Shown here piece by piece: positions 25,313 through 33,998 of a DNA stretch of 64,000 nt. Within the stretch, counting starts at the first letter, position 1; every line of letters starts with the position of its first letter. The notes below the pieces were generated by a model that was not told the origin of the DNA, searched no databases, and saw only the letters and a program-made list of their open reading frames with translations. The DNA is from Pseudoalteromonas luteoviolacea. GTDB lineage: Bacteria; Pseudomonadota; Gammaproteobacteria; Enterobacterales; Alteromonadaceae. Both the position numbers and the translations under genes were made by a program. The stretch lies in NCBI RefSeq assembly GCF_021654285.1, contig NZ_JAKFZS010000010.1:1-64000 (forward strand), in the 5' to 3' direction.

Positions 25313-25882
25313 ATGTCTGAAGCAAATCGTATTTTAGGTGGTTTTGGTCCAATCGTTTTAGCACAGGATTTTGATAAAGAGTACATCAATGCATTTGAGC
25401 ATATTAATAAACGTGATGGTGTCGAAATAAAGCCGTTGGCAGCACAGTCTCAAGTGGTTAATGGTAAAAACTTTGCGTTTTACTGCTTTGTTTCACCTGT
25501 GGTTGCGCCAAATGTGCCTAAAGTAAATCGCTTAGAGCTGATTGTTGTTAATCAACAAGGTGAGCACTTTACTCAATTGTCAGATCGCACATTCAGCGAG
25601 CCAGTATTAGTGCCGCCGATTGGTTCTTTTGATTCAGTTGCACTGCGTGAAAACTTCACTGATGCTGAGAAAAGTGCTGCTGAGCAAATTGAGTCGTTAG
25701 TTGGCGTGAACTACATGATTTTAGCCGCACAGCAGCAAGTGGTGGCAGGATTAAACTTTGCGTTTTACTCAGTCGTTATCCCAGTAACGCCGAATGCGCA
25801 GGCTTTCTTCGCGCGAATTGATGCGCACCGTAATTTTGAAGGCAAATTGGTTGATACCGAGCTGCATCATATCAACCCTTAA
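25313..25882 (+). CDS. Cytosolic protein with two cystatin-like domains
   Basis: A 189-residue protein without a signal peptide, made of two tandem copies of a cystatin-like domain. Repeat 1 (about 6-90): ILGGFGPIVL, GVEIKPLAAQS and QVVNG (47-51), then KNFAFYCFVSPV. Repeat 2 (about 101-187): IGSFDSVAL, GVNYMILAAQQ and QVVAG (142-146), then LNFAFYSVVIPV. The N-terminal glycine and the QxVxG loop are the hallmarks of type 1 cystatins (stefins), inhibitors of papain-like cysteine peptidases. Both QxVxG motifs are intact. Spaced alone between an XRE gene and exbD. The target peptidase is unknown. Confidence 0.75.
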   Translation: MSEANRILGGFGPIVLAQDFDKEYINAFEHINKRDGVEIKPLAAQSQVVNGKNFAFYCFVSPVVAPNVPKVNRLELIVVNQQGEHFTQLSDRTFSEPVLVPPIGSFDSVALRENFTDAEKSAAEQIESLVGVNYMILAAQQQVVAGLNFAFYSVVIPVTPNAQAFFARIDAHRNFEGKLVDTELHHINP

Positions 25883-25942
25883 TTTTGCACGGCCAAGGTG
25901 TTAGGTGATGCGACACTTTGGCCATTATCTTCTCCATCTATT

Positions 25943-26341
25943 CTATGAGCTGGCCAGAGACACTGGCGTTGAGGTTTGTGATTTGATCGCATTTAATACG
26001 CTCACCAATGTGTTGTGCTCACTTTGCTCATGCGCCTTTAAACTGATAGAGGTGATCTCCCCTTGTGCAGCAAGTCGAGCAATATTGACCGCGATGGCAT
26101 CAACTTCAATGCGCTTGTGATTTAAATAAATACGATTTTGCTGGTCAATACGAAACTGTGGTACGACTGATTGGTTTAATGCCTGATTTGATTTCGCGGG
26201 CTTATTAATATCAAGTACATGGGCTTTTTGAAAGCTGGCAGTCACGATAAAAAAGATAAGTAAAATAAACACAATATCGAGCATTGGGTTCATGTCTACA
26301 TCCGAATTAGCGGGAGCTTTGGGCTGATATTTTTTCTTCAT
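25943..26341 (-). CDS. exbD: ExbD/TolR family protein
   Basis: Energy-transducing component of the proton channel that drives TonB- or Tol-type transport. One N-terminal transmembrane helix carries the essential Asp in VDMNPMLDIVFILLIFFIVT (the Asp of PMLD), followed by a periplasmic domain. The ATG at 26341 is preferred (AAGGTG 5-6 nt upstream). Length 132 aa is normal. No exbB or tonB lies next to it, so its partner must be encoded elsewhere. Confidence 0.9.
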   Translation of the reverse strand: MKKKYQPKAPANSDVDMNPMLDIVFILLIFFIVTASFQKAHVLDINKPAKSNQALNQSVVPQFRIDQQNRIYLNHKRIEVDAIAVNIARLAAQGEITSISLKAHEQSEHNTLVSVLNAIKSQTSTPVSLASS

Positions 26342-26440
26342 TATTGTCACCTTACGTCATTAAACATGGCTATTTAGTATGGGTAAAACGACACAGCGTC
26401 CAAAAAGGGGTGAAATCACCAGCAATTAAAATGCGACACG

Positions 26441-26881
26441 CTAGCCATTATGTTTTGTCTCATCGAGACGCTCAAGAATATTAATGGCACTGGCGTGAGC
26501 GTTTTTTGATGCCTGTGTGTGGCCTCCTAGGGCATTTGAAAGCTTGAAGGTATGCTTCATATCATTGAGCAGGTCATGCTTTTTCAGCTTCGAGCCGTCC
26601 ATTGAAGAAGGCGCCATGAGTATCATCATTTGTGTGGTATTGATAAAGCCTGAATCGAATAACTCGCGAGACATAGCCCCAGCTTCAGCGTCTGAAATAT
26701 TGTGCACATCGTATTGATTGGCAATAGATTGCCACTTTTCTTGGGCATGTTTTGCATTATCGCTGATTTGCACTTGTGTTGAAGCCGATTGCATGGTGCT
26801 TTGTGGTACCTCAACGTCAGAGGGCTTGCTTGATGGGGTGTGTGGCGCATAAAAAGTATGGTGTGTACTGTTTACATTCAT
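26441..26881 (-). CDS. Conserved protein of unknown function (146 aa)
   Basis: Soluble, helix-rich protein with an unstructured Ser/Thr/Pro N-terminus and a core WQSIANQYDVHNISDAEAGA followed by MSRELFDSGFINTTQMMILM. I recall this core (YDV-x-N-x-S plus MSxxLYxxG) from hypothetical proteins of marine gammaproteobacteria, but no function is attached. No signal peptide or membrane helix. AAGGA lies about 11 nt before the ATG. Confidence 0.65.
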   Translation of the reverse strand: MNVNSTHHTFYAPHTPSSKPSDVEVPQSTMQSASTQVQISDNAKHAQEKWQSIANQYDVHNISDAEAGAMSRELFDSGFINTTQMMILMAPSSMDGSKLKKHDLLNDMKHTFKLSNALGGHTQASKNAHASAINILERLDETKHNG

Positions 26882-27050
26882 GGCTTGCGTATCCTTTGCT
26901 TTCGTAGAGTGTAAAAATTAAGCAGGGTTGATGCCATGTATTTACTGACAGTTTTATAAACTTTGTCACAATAGTGAACGTTTATTAGACAGCTTTGTCA
27001 TGCGTCCGATGTTTCAATAGCTGTGACTACCAACCAACAAGGATAGCAAG

Positions 27051-28415
27051 ATGAAACTTTCGATGATTGTTACTGTACTCGCCGCCACTTTTTCTTTAAC
27101 TGCTGCAGATGTGATAGCGAGTGATGTAGACACACCCAAAAAAGAATACCTTAAAGTCATGCGTAGTGAGTTAAGTAAAAATGAACCTGGTGCCGCAGCA
27201 CTTGTTAGCCAAGATGGTGAAGTGCTGTTTAAAAAGGCTATAGGGCGCGCTAATTTAGAGTTAAATGTGCCTTTAAAAGCGAAAAGTGTATTTAAAATTG
27301 GTTCTATCACTAAACAGTTCACTGCTGCGGCCATTATGATTTTACACGAACGCGGCAAATTATCTGTGTATGATGACATTCACAAGTATATCCCTGATTT
27401 CCCAACGGAAGGTCATGTCGTGACCATAGAGCAGTTACTAACTCATACCTCGGGGATTGCAAATTACACCGAGGATCATGATTTAATGCTCAAAGAGGCC
27501 ACAGCCCCCGCGACCTTGGATGAAATCATTACCCGATTTGCACAGCACCCGATGAAGTTTCAACCGGGGGATGAAATGGCCTATTCAAATACGGGCTATG
27601 TGTTACTGGGTAAGATCATAGAGGTGGCGAGCGGTCAGTCATATGCTGAATTCATAAACGAACATATTTTCCAAAAACTAGGTATGAAAAATAGCCATTA
27701 TGCGGGCCGGCAGATCATTAAAAACCATGCATCTGGTTACGATATGTCTGCAGATGGCTATGTAAATACCATCCATATTGATACTTCTTGGCCGCATGCA
27801 GCAGGTGCCTTGTCATCTAATGTGTTTGATTTGAATGCTTGGTATCATGCCCTTGCAAATGAGAAGCTGATTTCTAAAGAGAGTTATCAGCAGATGTTGG
27901 CACCTGTGACGTTAAATGATGGTCGTGTTTCGACATATGGGTATGGGATAGCGGTATCAACATTGGGTGACTATCAAGTGATCACCCACAATGGGGGTAT
28001 TAATGGCTTTTTATCTGATGCGCTTTACGTGCCGGAAGAGGGCCTTTATGTAGCGGTACTTGCTAACAATACCGATATTAATCCTCAATTGCTGAGCCAG
28101 CGTTTAACTGCAAGAGCACTGGATATCGATATGCCAAGTTTTAAAGAAGTGACGTTAGATGATGCACAATTAAAAGCATTTGAAGGGCAGTATTCAATGC
28201 AAAGTGGTGCAACGTATGGCGTTATGTATTCTCAAGGAGAATTGTATTTCCATCGAGGTAATGAAAATTATCAAGAATTGGTGGCGATGTCCTCAGACAG
28301 CTTCTTTTTTGAAGGTAATAATGTGTATATCAAGTTTACTGACAACGAAGGGCAGTTGATACTCAACGAGTACATTAATTTTTCTTCAACACCTCACACA
28401 GGAGTTAAGCACTAG
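27051..28415 (+). CDS. Secreted serine hydrolase, beta-lactamase/PBP-like
   Basis: Exported serine hydrolase of the class C beta-lactamase / D-alanyl-D-alanine carboxypeptidase (AmpH, EstB) superfamily. A signal peptide (MKLSMIVTVLAATFSLTAAD) is followed by the SxxK motif in GSITKQFTAA, the YxN motif in YSNTGYVLLGK, and HNGGINGF in place of KTG. A C-terminal extension of about 100 residues (DUF3471-like beta domain, QYSMQSGATYGVMYSQGELY) follows. AAGGATAGCAAG precedes the ATG. It could act on peptidoglycan peptides, esters or amides; the substrate cannot be told. Confidence 0.9.
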   Translation: MKLSMIVTVLAATFSLTAADVIASDVDTPKKEYLKVMRSELSKNEPGAAALVSQDGEVLFKKAIGRANLELNVPLKAKSVFKIGSITKQFTAAAIMILHERGKLSVYDDIHKYIPDFPTEGHVVTIEQLLTHTSGIANYTEDHDLMLKEATAPATLDEIITRFAQHPMKFQPGDEMAYSNTGYVLLGKIIEVASGQSYAEFINEHIFQKLGMKNSHYAGRQIIKNHASGYDMSADGYVNTIHIDTSWPHAAGALSSNVFDLNAWYHALANEKLISKESYQQMLAPVTLNDGRVSTYGYGIAVSTLGDYQVITHNGGINGFLSDALYVPEEGLYVAVLANNTDINPQLLSQRLTARALDIDMPSFKEVTLDDAQLKAFEGQYSMQSGATYGVMYSQGELYFHRGNENYQELVAMSSDSFFFEGNNVYIKFTDNEGQLILNEYINFSSTPHTGVKH

Positions 28416-28439
28416 GCAGTTTATTGACGGCTTTATTAA

Positions 28440-28471
28440 ATGTGCAAAAGGCTTGCGTAGCCTTTGCACAT
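28440..28471. terminator. Hairpin between convergent genes
   Basis: Imperfect stem atgtgcaaaaggct / agcctttgcacat with one bulged A and a 5-nt loop, between the serine hydrolase and the large secreted protein genes. Likely terminator, though T-runs are short. Confidence 0.6.
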
Positions 28472-28481
28472 GTTCGGCTGA

Positions 28482-30659
28482 TTAATTTAACAGTGTTAAC
28501 TTACTGACACTGCGCACGCCGGGGTGACTCATATAGTCATTTTTAATGCCCTCAACTCTTAAGCTTTTGCCAATAAGCTGCAGGTTCAACAATGGACTAA
28601 ATGTATCACGCTGAGATGATTCCAGTTTGATGTATAGCTTATTCCCCGCATTATTCGGGTCGCTCAGCTCAAGTGCATACTTATTATTAATGGGGGCCGT
28701 GATGGTGCCTGATACCACAACAGGCTGGCCATTACTCATTCCAAGGACCTCAGATACTGACAGGTCATTGCCTTGATCAGGGTTGCTGCCATTGTCGCTC
28801 GATGCTTGAGTAATACTAGATACCTGACGCACACCTGGTTGACTCATGTAACTATCGCGTACGCCTTTGATCACAAGCGTTGCATTCAGAATATCTGGGT
28901 TCAATACAGGACTAAATTCTGCACGTTGACTGCTTTCAAGCTTAATATTAATGGTAAAACTTGGGTCGTTCAGATCTTCTAAAACCAGTGCATAGATATT
29001 GTTTAAACCAGATTTTACACGTCCTGTCAGTTCAATTGACTCACCTTGTGCAGTTGCCAAAGCTTGTTCAACGGACATGAAAGAGGGAGCAATTTGTAAA
29101 TCAGTGACATAGCGTATACCCGGCTCACCCATGTAACTATTGCGTTTACCTGTCACTATGATGTTCTGATTTAAAATGGCCGGGTTGAGTTGCGGATTAA
29201 AATCAGCCCTTTGATTGCTTTCCAATTTCACATAAATGTGCGCAGCGGGATTATTAAGGTCGCTCAGCTCTAGACCATAAATACCGTTGACAGCATTCGT
29301 GACTTTACCAATGACAACCAGTGACGTGTTTTGCGCCGCAGCGAGTGCATCACTGACTGAGACTGTATCACCCGGTGTTGGCGTCGGATCTGGGTCTGGA
29401 TCGGTTTGGCCATCGCCATAAGGGGCATTAAAAGAGTTGTTTTTGTAAGTATCTGTATCCCATGGATTAAAGCCATTTGCTGGGGTGCCCCAAGGCTGTC
29501 CACTGTTTGGATCAGACATTTCTTGCGGGTCCATTGGTGTCGGTGTCGCAAAACCGCTAGTATGGCCATTTTGTCCATCAAAGTACTGGTAGCTTTCAGG
29601 TGTTGCAAGCCAGTTTATGATGTTGACTGCCAGTACCGAAGCGTGACCAGGGTCTGTCCATCCCGGGTAGGTTTTTTTGGTACTGCCGCTGTCTTGGCGA
29701 CGATATTTAGGCGTGGCATCTTCGATTGGAGAAGAGTCGCCAATAAAGGCTGCTTTACCCGCACCAGATTTTGCAATCGCGACATAAGGCCCTTCGGCTT
29801 TGCCACCAAAATATAATCCGTCATCTTTGGCATGTCGCCACTTCACGGGTGTATCAGTTTCTGAAAAATAAACTAAGCCTTTGGCTTTTTGGGGGTCGAC
29901 AATAGCAAGTGTCGCACCTGCGGCCATAAGAATAGGGTCAACGCCTTGGGTGATCCCTTCAGTTTCTGTGCTTGGCTCTACACCACTGACACCTTGCTTG
30001 TAGTCTACGCCATTGAAGCGAAAACGTATCCCGAAGTTTTCGACTAACCAACCAGCATAGGCTGATTTTGGATTACGCCAATCGCCATAAGCGCCACCCA
30101 TGTTGTATTTGCTTAAATCTGAGCGGTTATAACCATTGAAGACTTCAGTGGCATCCCATGTATTGAGATTGCGGTCAGCATCATAATGATCGGCGACGAA
30201 AAAGATCCCTTTGCCACTTGCAACATATTGCTCAAGCGCAGCCTGCTCAGCAAGTGTAAAAGGTCTGTTTGTTTCTGCGAGTACAAAGACGTCCGAGTCT
30301 TTAATTGCGTCATAAGTAATGATGGCTTCGTTGTTTTGGTTACCTGTGCGGTCGTCAAAAAAGCGAATACGGCCATCGTTATTTAGGTCAACACCGCGAT
30401 ACTCTTTTACCGTGTAGCCTTGCTGGACCAGTGCATCTGCAAAATCTGAAAACGCACCATCGATAACCCAGTCTGCATTGCCTTCTACACCGCCGTGGGA
30501 TACGTCAAAGTATACGGTTTTACCATTATTGTTTGCGGCACTCGGTACTTTAACTGGTGCAGTGTTATTCCAATCATAGGCGGCTGCCATGGCAAAGCCA
30601 GAATGTACAAGCAAGCCTGCACCGAGCAATACCGAAAGGGTCAGTTTATTTACAGTCAT
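28482..30659 (-). CDS. Secreted multidomain protein with three OB-like (DUF6359-type) repeats
   Basis: Exported 725-residue protein. After the signal peptide (SVLLGAGLLVHSGFAMAAA) comes a glutamine-amidotransferase-like Rossmann domain (about 45-370; VYFDVSHGGVEGNADW, DVFVLAETNRPFTLAEQAAL, GIFFVADHYDADRN), similar to DUF4350-type domains. A Pro/Asp linker (DPDPDPTPTPGD) leads to three ~90-residue repeats, each with GIYGLELSDLNNP-like and KLESSQR...F.P.LNP motifs and a closing YMS.PGVR. These resemble the DUF6359/YhcR OB-fold repeats found beside extracellular nucleases and phosphodiesterases. It lies 111 bp downstream of the CpdB-like gene on the same strand, suggesting extracellular nucleotide or DNA scavenging (inference). 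Confidence 0.75.
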   Translation of the reverse strand: MTVNKLTLSVLLGAGLLVHSGFAMAAAYDWNNTAPVKVPSAANNNGKTVYFDVSHGGVEGNADWVIDGAFSDFADALVQQGYTVKEYRGVDLNNDGRIRFFDDRTGNQNNEAIITYDAIKDSDVFVLAETNRPFTLAEQAALEQYVASGKGIFFVADHYDADRNLNTWDATEVFNGYNRSDLSKYNMGGAYGDWRNPKSAYAGWLVENFGIRFRFNGVDYKQGVSGVEPSTETEGITQGVDPILMAAGATLAIVDPQKAKGLVYFSETDTPVKWRHAKDDGLYFGGKAEGPYVAIAKSGAGKAAFIGDSSPIEDATPKYRRQDSGSTKKTYPGWTDPGHASVLAVNIINWLATPESYQYFDGQNGHTSGFATPTPMDPQEMSDPNSGQPWGTPANGFNPWDTDTYKNNSFNAPYGDGQTDPDPDPTPTPGDTVSVSDALAAAQNTSLVVIGKVTNAVNGIYGLELSDLNNPAAHIYVKLESNQRADFNPQLNPAILNQNIIVTGKRNSYMGEPGIRYVTDLQIAPSFMSVEQALATAQGESIELTGRVKSGLNNIYALVLEDLNDPSFTINIKLESSQRAEFSPVLNPDILNATLVIKGVRDSYMSQPGVRQVSSITQASSDNGSNPDQGNDLSVSEVLGMSNGQPVVVSGTITAPINNKYALELSDPNNAGNKLYIKLESSQRDTFSPLLNLQLIGKSLRVEGIKNDYMSHPGVRSVSKLTLLN

Positions 30660-30722
30660 TTTTCAATTCCCGTTGGTTTGGTTTGTTGTTACAGCCAACT
30701 TCCAAATAGCTGTAGAGGAGGA

Positions 30723-30746
30723 GAGGTATGCGTTTGGGCATACCTC
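30723..30746. terminator. Hairpin between cpdB-like gene and OB-repeat gene
   Basis: Perfect 9-bp stem gaggtatgc / gcatacctc with a 6-nt loop in the 111-bp gap between two same-strand genes. No T-run on the minus strand; it may attenuate read-through or protect mRNA. Confidence 0.4.
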
Positions 30747-30770
30747 AATTGGGTCTTTTTCTGGGTTTTA

Positions 30771-32810
30771 TTATTGGTTTTGAGATAAGTTCAATAGGTA
30801 CAGTGCAAAGCCGTCTTCATTGGTTTTCTCCATTGGTTGGATATGACCAAACTGTTCACTGTAAGCTTTTGCATTGTCACTGTTTGAGGTTGTGAATTGG
30901 ATCTGGACGTTTTCAATCGCCGTGAATGACCAGTTCATATCCGCCGATGGATCAAGACCTTTGCCATCATTTTCCTCACTTTGATGCGTAATATAGTTTG
31001 CGACCACTTGGCGGTTTTCATCAGGTGAGTCGACCACGATTTTATCTGCGCCGATCGCGGGGAAGTTGCCGCCGCCGGATGCACGATAGTTATTAGTGAC
31101 CACAAGGAACTCTTGCCCATCAGCAACGGGCTTATCTTGGTAAGATAGCGCCACAATACGCTGACTATCAGACACCTTTTCACCTTTACTGTTGTATCTT
31201 GCAGGCTGAGTGAGGTCGATTTGATAGGTCACACCATCGATAACATCAAAGTTGTAAGACGGGAAGTCTGGATTGATTAAAGACTGCATATCAGCAGAGT
31301 CTGGGTTGATTTGATTAAATTGCCCAGCAGACATTTCTAGCCACTCTTTGACCTGAGTGCCGTTTAGTTTTAGCACTTTCAGGATGTTAGGGTAGATATA
31401 AAGGTCTGCTACGTTACGATAGGCAATGTCACCTGTGGCGATGTAGGTATAGTCGTCCGCGCCGCCACGACCTGCTCTAAATGGCGCACCGGCTGAGAGA
31501 ATTGGCAGGCCTTCTAATTCAGTGCCTTGCACTATTTTTTGCGTGTACCAAGCTTGGGCATCGGTGACGATTTGAATTGAAGGATCATCATTGACCAGCG
31601 CAAAGAAGCTATTAACTTGATTGGTCACTTTTGCAAAAGGCTTGTTGACCCAAGTGCGGGTTTCTTCGTGCTCATGGTGCACAGCGGCTTCAACATCAGC
31701 GTCATTATCAACTAATGCGGTGATGTTTCTATCAGCATCTTGCTCAAATATCGGCATCAAAGAAGACTGAGAATCAGTCACTTGCCAAGCACCTGCTTGA
31801 TAGGTCAACGTGACATCAATCACCCCTAAGTGATTACCCCAAAAGCCCGGCATGACCGCTGCCACACCATTGATGGTGCCTTTTTTTAAATCGATGCCTT
31901 TATCTTCCATCCCCTCGTAGCGCGAGCTTGGGAAGTTTGCATGAGCGTGACCAAACATGATTGCATCTATGCCTTCCACTTTTGATAGATGATAACTGGC
32001 GTTTTCTTTTTTATCCGTGTGTGCTGAGGTATCCAATCCTGAATGTGGAATCGCAATAATAATGTCCGCGCCTTTTTCTTTCATTTCTGGTACATATTTA
32101 TTGGCCATAGCAATGATGTCTTTGGCGATAACTTTACCTTCAAGGTTGGCCTTATCCCACTGCATGATCTGTGGCGGTACAAATCCGATGTAACCGACCT
32201 TTATTGTGTGCGTATTTCCGTCATTATCTACAAATGCTTTATCTTGAATGAGGTAGGGTGAGAAAAGCGGTTCGTCGTTACTTTCATCCTCATCGCCATC
32301 GTATTTAAAGACGTTGGCTGAGATGTATGGGAAGTTGGCATCATCGATGGCTTCTTGTAAAAACTCTAAACCAAAATTGAACTCATGATTACCAATGTTT
32401 GCAACGTCATAGTCTAAGGTATTCATGGCTTTATAAACAGGATGCACTTCACCGTCTTGAAGGTTTTTAATTTTTGCCATGTAGTCACCTAGTGGACTAC
32501 CTTGAATTAAGTCACCATTGTCTACCAGTACAGAGTTTTGTACTGCATTTCTTGCTTTGTGAATTAATGCCGCAGTTTTAACCAAGCCAACCTTGTCATC
32601 TTGGCTGTCAGAAAAGTAGTTAAAGTTTAAAACATTGGCATGTAAGTCTGTGGTTTCAAGTAAGCGCAGCTCGATAGCAGTGCCCTCAATCACTTCTTGA
32701 TTTGGCGTTTTTGCTTGTGCTTTAACATCATTGTCATTTGAATCAAAACACCCGGTGAGTAATGAGCTTGCACCACATAAAATTGCCAGCGGCAGTAATT
32801 TTGTTTTCAT
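30771..32810 (-). CDS. cpdB: 2',3'-cyclic-nucleotide phosphodiesterase/3'-nucleotidase lipoprotein
   Basis: Nucleotide-scavenging enzyme of the UshA/CpdB family. A lipoprotein signal (LTGC) replaces the usual cleavable periplasmic signal of E. coli CpdB. Metallophosphatase motifs are LLETTDLHANVLNFNY, VDNGDLIQGSPLGDY, NIGNHEFNFGLEF, IPHSGLD and MFGHAHANFP; the C-terminal 5'-nucleotidase domain follows with GAPFRAGRGG and the substrate-binding VVTNNYRASGGGNFPAIG. 679 residues. The inner ATG (32810, AAGGA just upstream) fits the lipoprotein leader; an ATG at 32822 is also possible. It would dephosphorylate nucleotides at the outer membrane, consistent with the OB-repeat secreted protein downstream. 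Confidence 0.92.
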   Translation of the reverse strand: MKTKLLPLAILCGASSLLTGCFDSNDNDVKAQAKTPNQEVIEGTAIELRLLETTDLHANVLNFNYFSDSQDDKVGLVKTAALIHKARNAVQNSVLVDNGDLIQGSPLGDYMAKIKNLQDGEVHPVYKAMNTLDYDVANIGNHEFNFGLEFLQEAIDDANFPYISANVFKYDGDEDESNDEPLFSPYLIQDKAFVDNDGNTHTIKVGYIGFVPPQIMQWDKANLEGKVIAKDIIAMANKYVPEMKEKGADIIIAIPHSGLDTSAHTDKKENASYHLSKVEGIDAIMFGHAHANFPSSRYEGMEDKGIDLKKGTINGVAAVMPGFWGNHLGVIDVTLTYQAGAWQVTDSQSSLMPIFEQDADRNITALVDNDADVEAAVHHEHEETRTWVNKPFAKVTNQVNSFFALVNDDPSIQIVTDAQAWYTQKIVQGTELEGLPILSAGAPFRAGRGGADDYTYIATGDIAYRNVADLYIYPNILKVLKLNGTQVKEWLEMSAGQFNQINPDSADMQSLINPDFPSYNFDVIDGVTYQIDLTQPARYNSKGEKVSDSQRIVALSYQDKPVADGQEFLVVTNNYRASGGGNFPAIGADKIVVDSPDENRQVVANYITHQSEENDGKGLDPSADMNWSFTAIENVQIQFTTSNSDNAKAYSEQFGHIQPMEKTNEDGFALYLLNLSQNQ

Positions 32811-32880
32811 ATTCCTTTCCATTTATCGGTTTTAGTGCCGCTACTATAGAGAGCGAAAAAGACAAATAGGCTAAGGAAAA

Positions 32881-33000
32881 ATGGCAAGTTGGTTCCAAAA
32901 TTATGACAAAATGATGAGAGTCCCCTATATTCTGTTAGGTGCAGGTGGTGTTTGTTATTTTATTAATTTTTATGACTTTTTTCATACTCTCAATCGCTAG
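32881..33000 (+). CDS. Possible 39-aa small membrane protein
   Basis: Short open frame starting at ATG with AAGGA 5 nt upstream, divergent from the cpdB-like gene. It encodes MASWFQNYDKMMRVPYILLG plus a second half with one hydrophobic helix (GAGGVCYFINFYDFF). Codon use looks like the neighbours, but there is no independent support for it being a gene. Confidence 0.35.
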   Translation: MASWFQNYDKMMRVPYILLGAGGVCYFINFYDFFHTLNR

Positions 33001-33361
33001 TAATTAACTCAATACTCATGGTGTTACGCTTATCTGATTCAACCTACATTAGGTAGAGTAAATTGTTTATTTAAGCATTGGTGCGGCTTTGTGTCGTCGA
33101 TATGACAAGCGTTGTGCAAAGATTTTGGCGGTTTTGATTAGGAGTGGAACCTGCTTGTTTTTTAATGCGTTAGTGAATGATCCAACTGACGCAAGTGCGC
33201 CTTTTTAACTGAATATTAGAATCGAATAATGCTGTTTATCAATTTAAAGCACATAAATTTGCTGGGTAAGTATGGGTGATGTTTATGCATGATTTTATTG
33301 AAACATTTGCCTAGGGCAGGCTAGGCGCATCTAGTTACCTGCCTTTTGTAGGATAGATATG
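33001..33361. other. Intergenic region without recognised gene
   Basis: About 360 bp, AT-rich, with no convincing ORF. Near the right end a 6-bp stem ggcagg / cctgcc (33315-33343) followed by tttt could be a weak plus-strand terminator. Confidence 0.5.
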
Positions 33362-33799
33362 TTATTTGCTCACTTTTTCATTAAATCGGGTATAACCTTT
33401 GTGCGCTATTTTCCACTTGCCTTCTACCTCGAGGAAAAATAAATAGTCTGTATAGGCGATACCAGTTTCAATATTGACGTTATAAACTTTCGCAATTGCA
33501 GAGTCACGAGTAATGTCAATAAAGTAGATTTTTGTTTTTAACTTTTCTGGCTCACGAGATTTTAAACCTTCCGCTAATTTACTGCCTTCAAATTTCCAAG
33601 GTTTCCCTCTGACATTACCTATCATATCCATATTAGGCAAAAAAACGTTGTGTAAGTTTTCCGGTTTTGCTTCGGAAAATGCTTGGAAATAGGTATGGAT
33701 AACTTCTCTGATTTTTACTTCATCGTCGGTTTGAGCCCAGCTAATAGAGGTATGAAGTAGCGTGAGGAATAATAAGCAATATCGCGTTGCAGTTTTCAT
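33362..33799 (-). CDS. Secreted NTF2-like (SnoaL/lumazine-binding-like) protein
   Basis: A 145-residue exported protein: signal peptide (ATRYCLLFLTLLHTSISWAQ), then an NTF2-like cone fold with EVKIREVIHTYFQAFSEAKP at the N-terminus and GKWKIAHKGYTRF at the C-terminus, typical of nuclear-transport-factor-2 family proteins that bind small molecules. The ATG at 33799 has AAGGA 8 nt upstream. No catalytic residues are identifiable. Ligand unknown. Confidence 0.75.
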   Translation of the reverse strand: MKTATRYCLLFLTLLHTSISWAQTDDEVKIREVIHTYFQAFSEAKPENLHNVFLPNMDMIGNVRGKPWKFEGSKLAEGLKSREPEKLKTKIYFIDITRDSAIAKVYNVNIETGIAYTDYLFFLEVEGKWKIAHKGYTRFNEKVSK

Positions 33800-33959
33800 G
33801 TATAAATCCTTCTTCTTTATAGTTAGTATCATCTTATGATGCTTTAGGGGCATCTCTAATAGCCTATGCTGTTAATATACAAGGAACAAGTCGCGCTGGC
33901 TCAAAAAATAGGCAGTCTAACGATAAATTACGAGAAGAGGGGCGTGAGAAATTTAAAAT

Positions 33960-33982
33960 GGATGACCAAAAAGCGGTCATCC
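33960..33982 (-). terminator. Intrinsic terminator of the LipL32-like gene
   Basis: Perfect 8-bp stem ggatgacc / ggtcatcc with a 7-nt loop, 17 bp past the stop. On the minus strand the hairpin is followed by attttaaattt. Confidence 0.7.
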
Positions 33983-33998
33983 AATCGTTTCTTCGCGG

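Noticed and set aside
29270..29833. Overlapping open frames on both strands within the OB-repeat protein gene
   Set aside because: They lie wholly inside a well-supported gene and lack ribosome-binding sites and recognisable domains.
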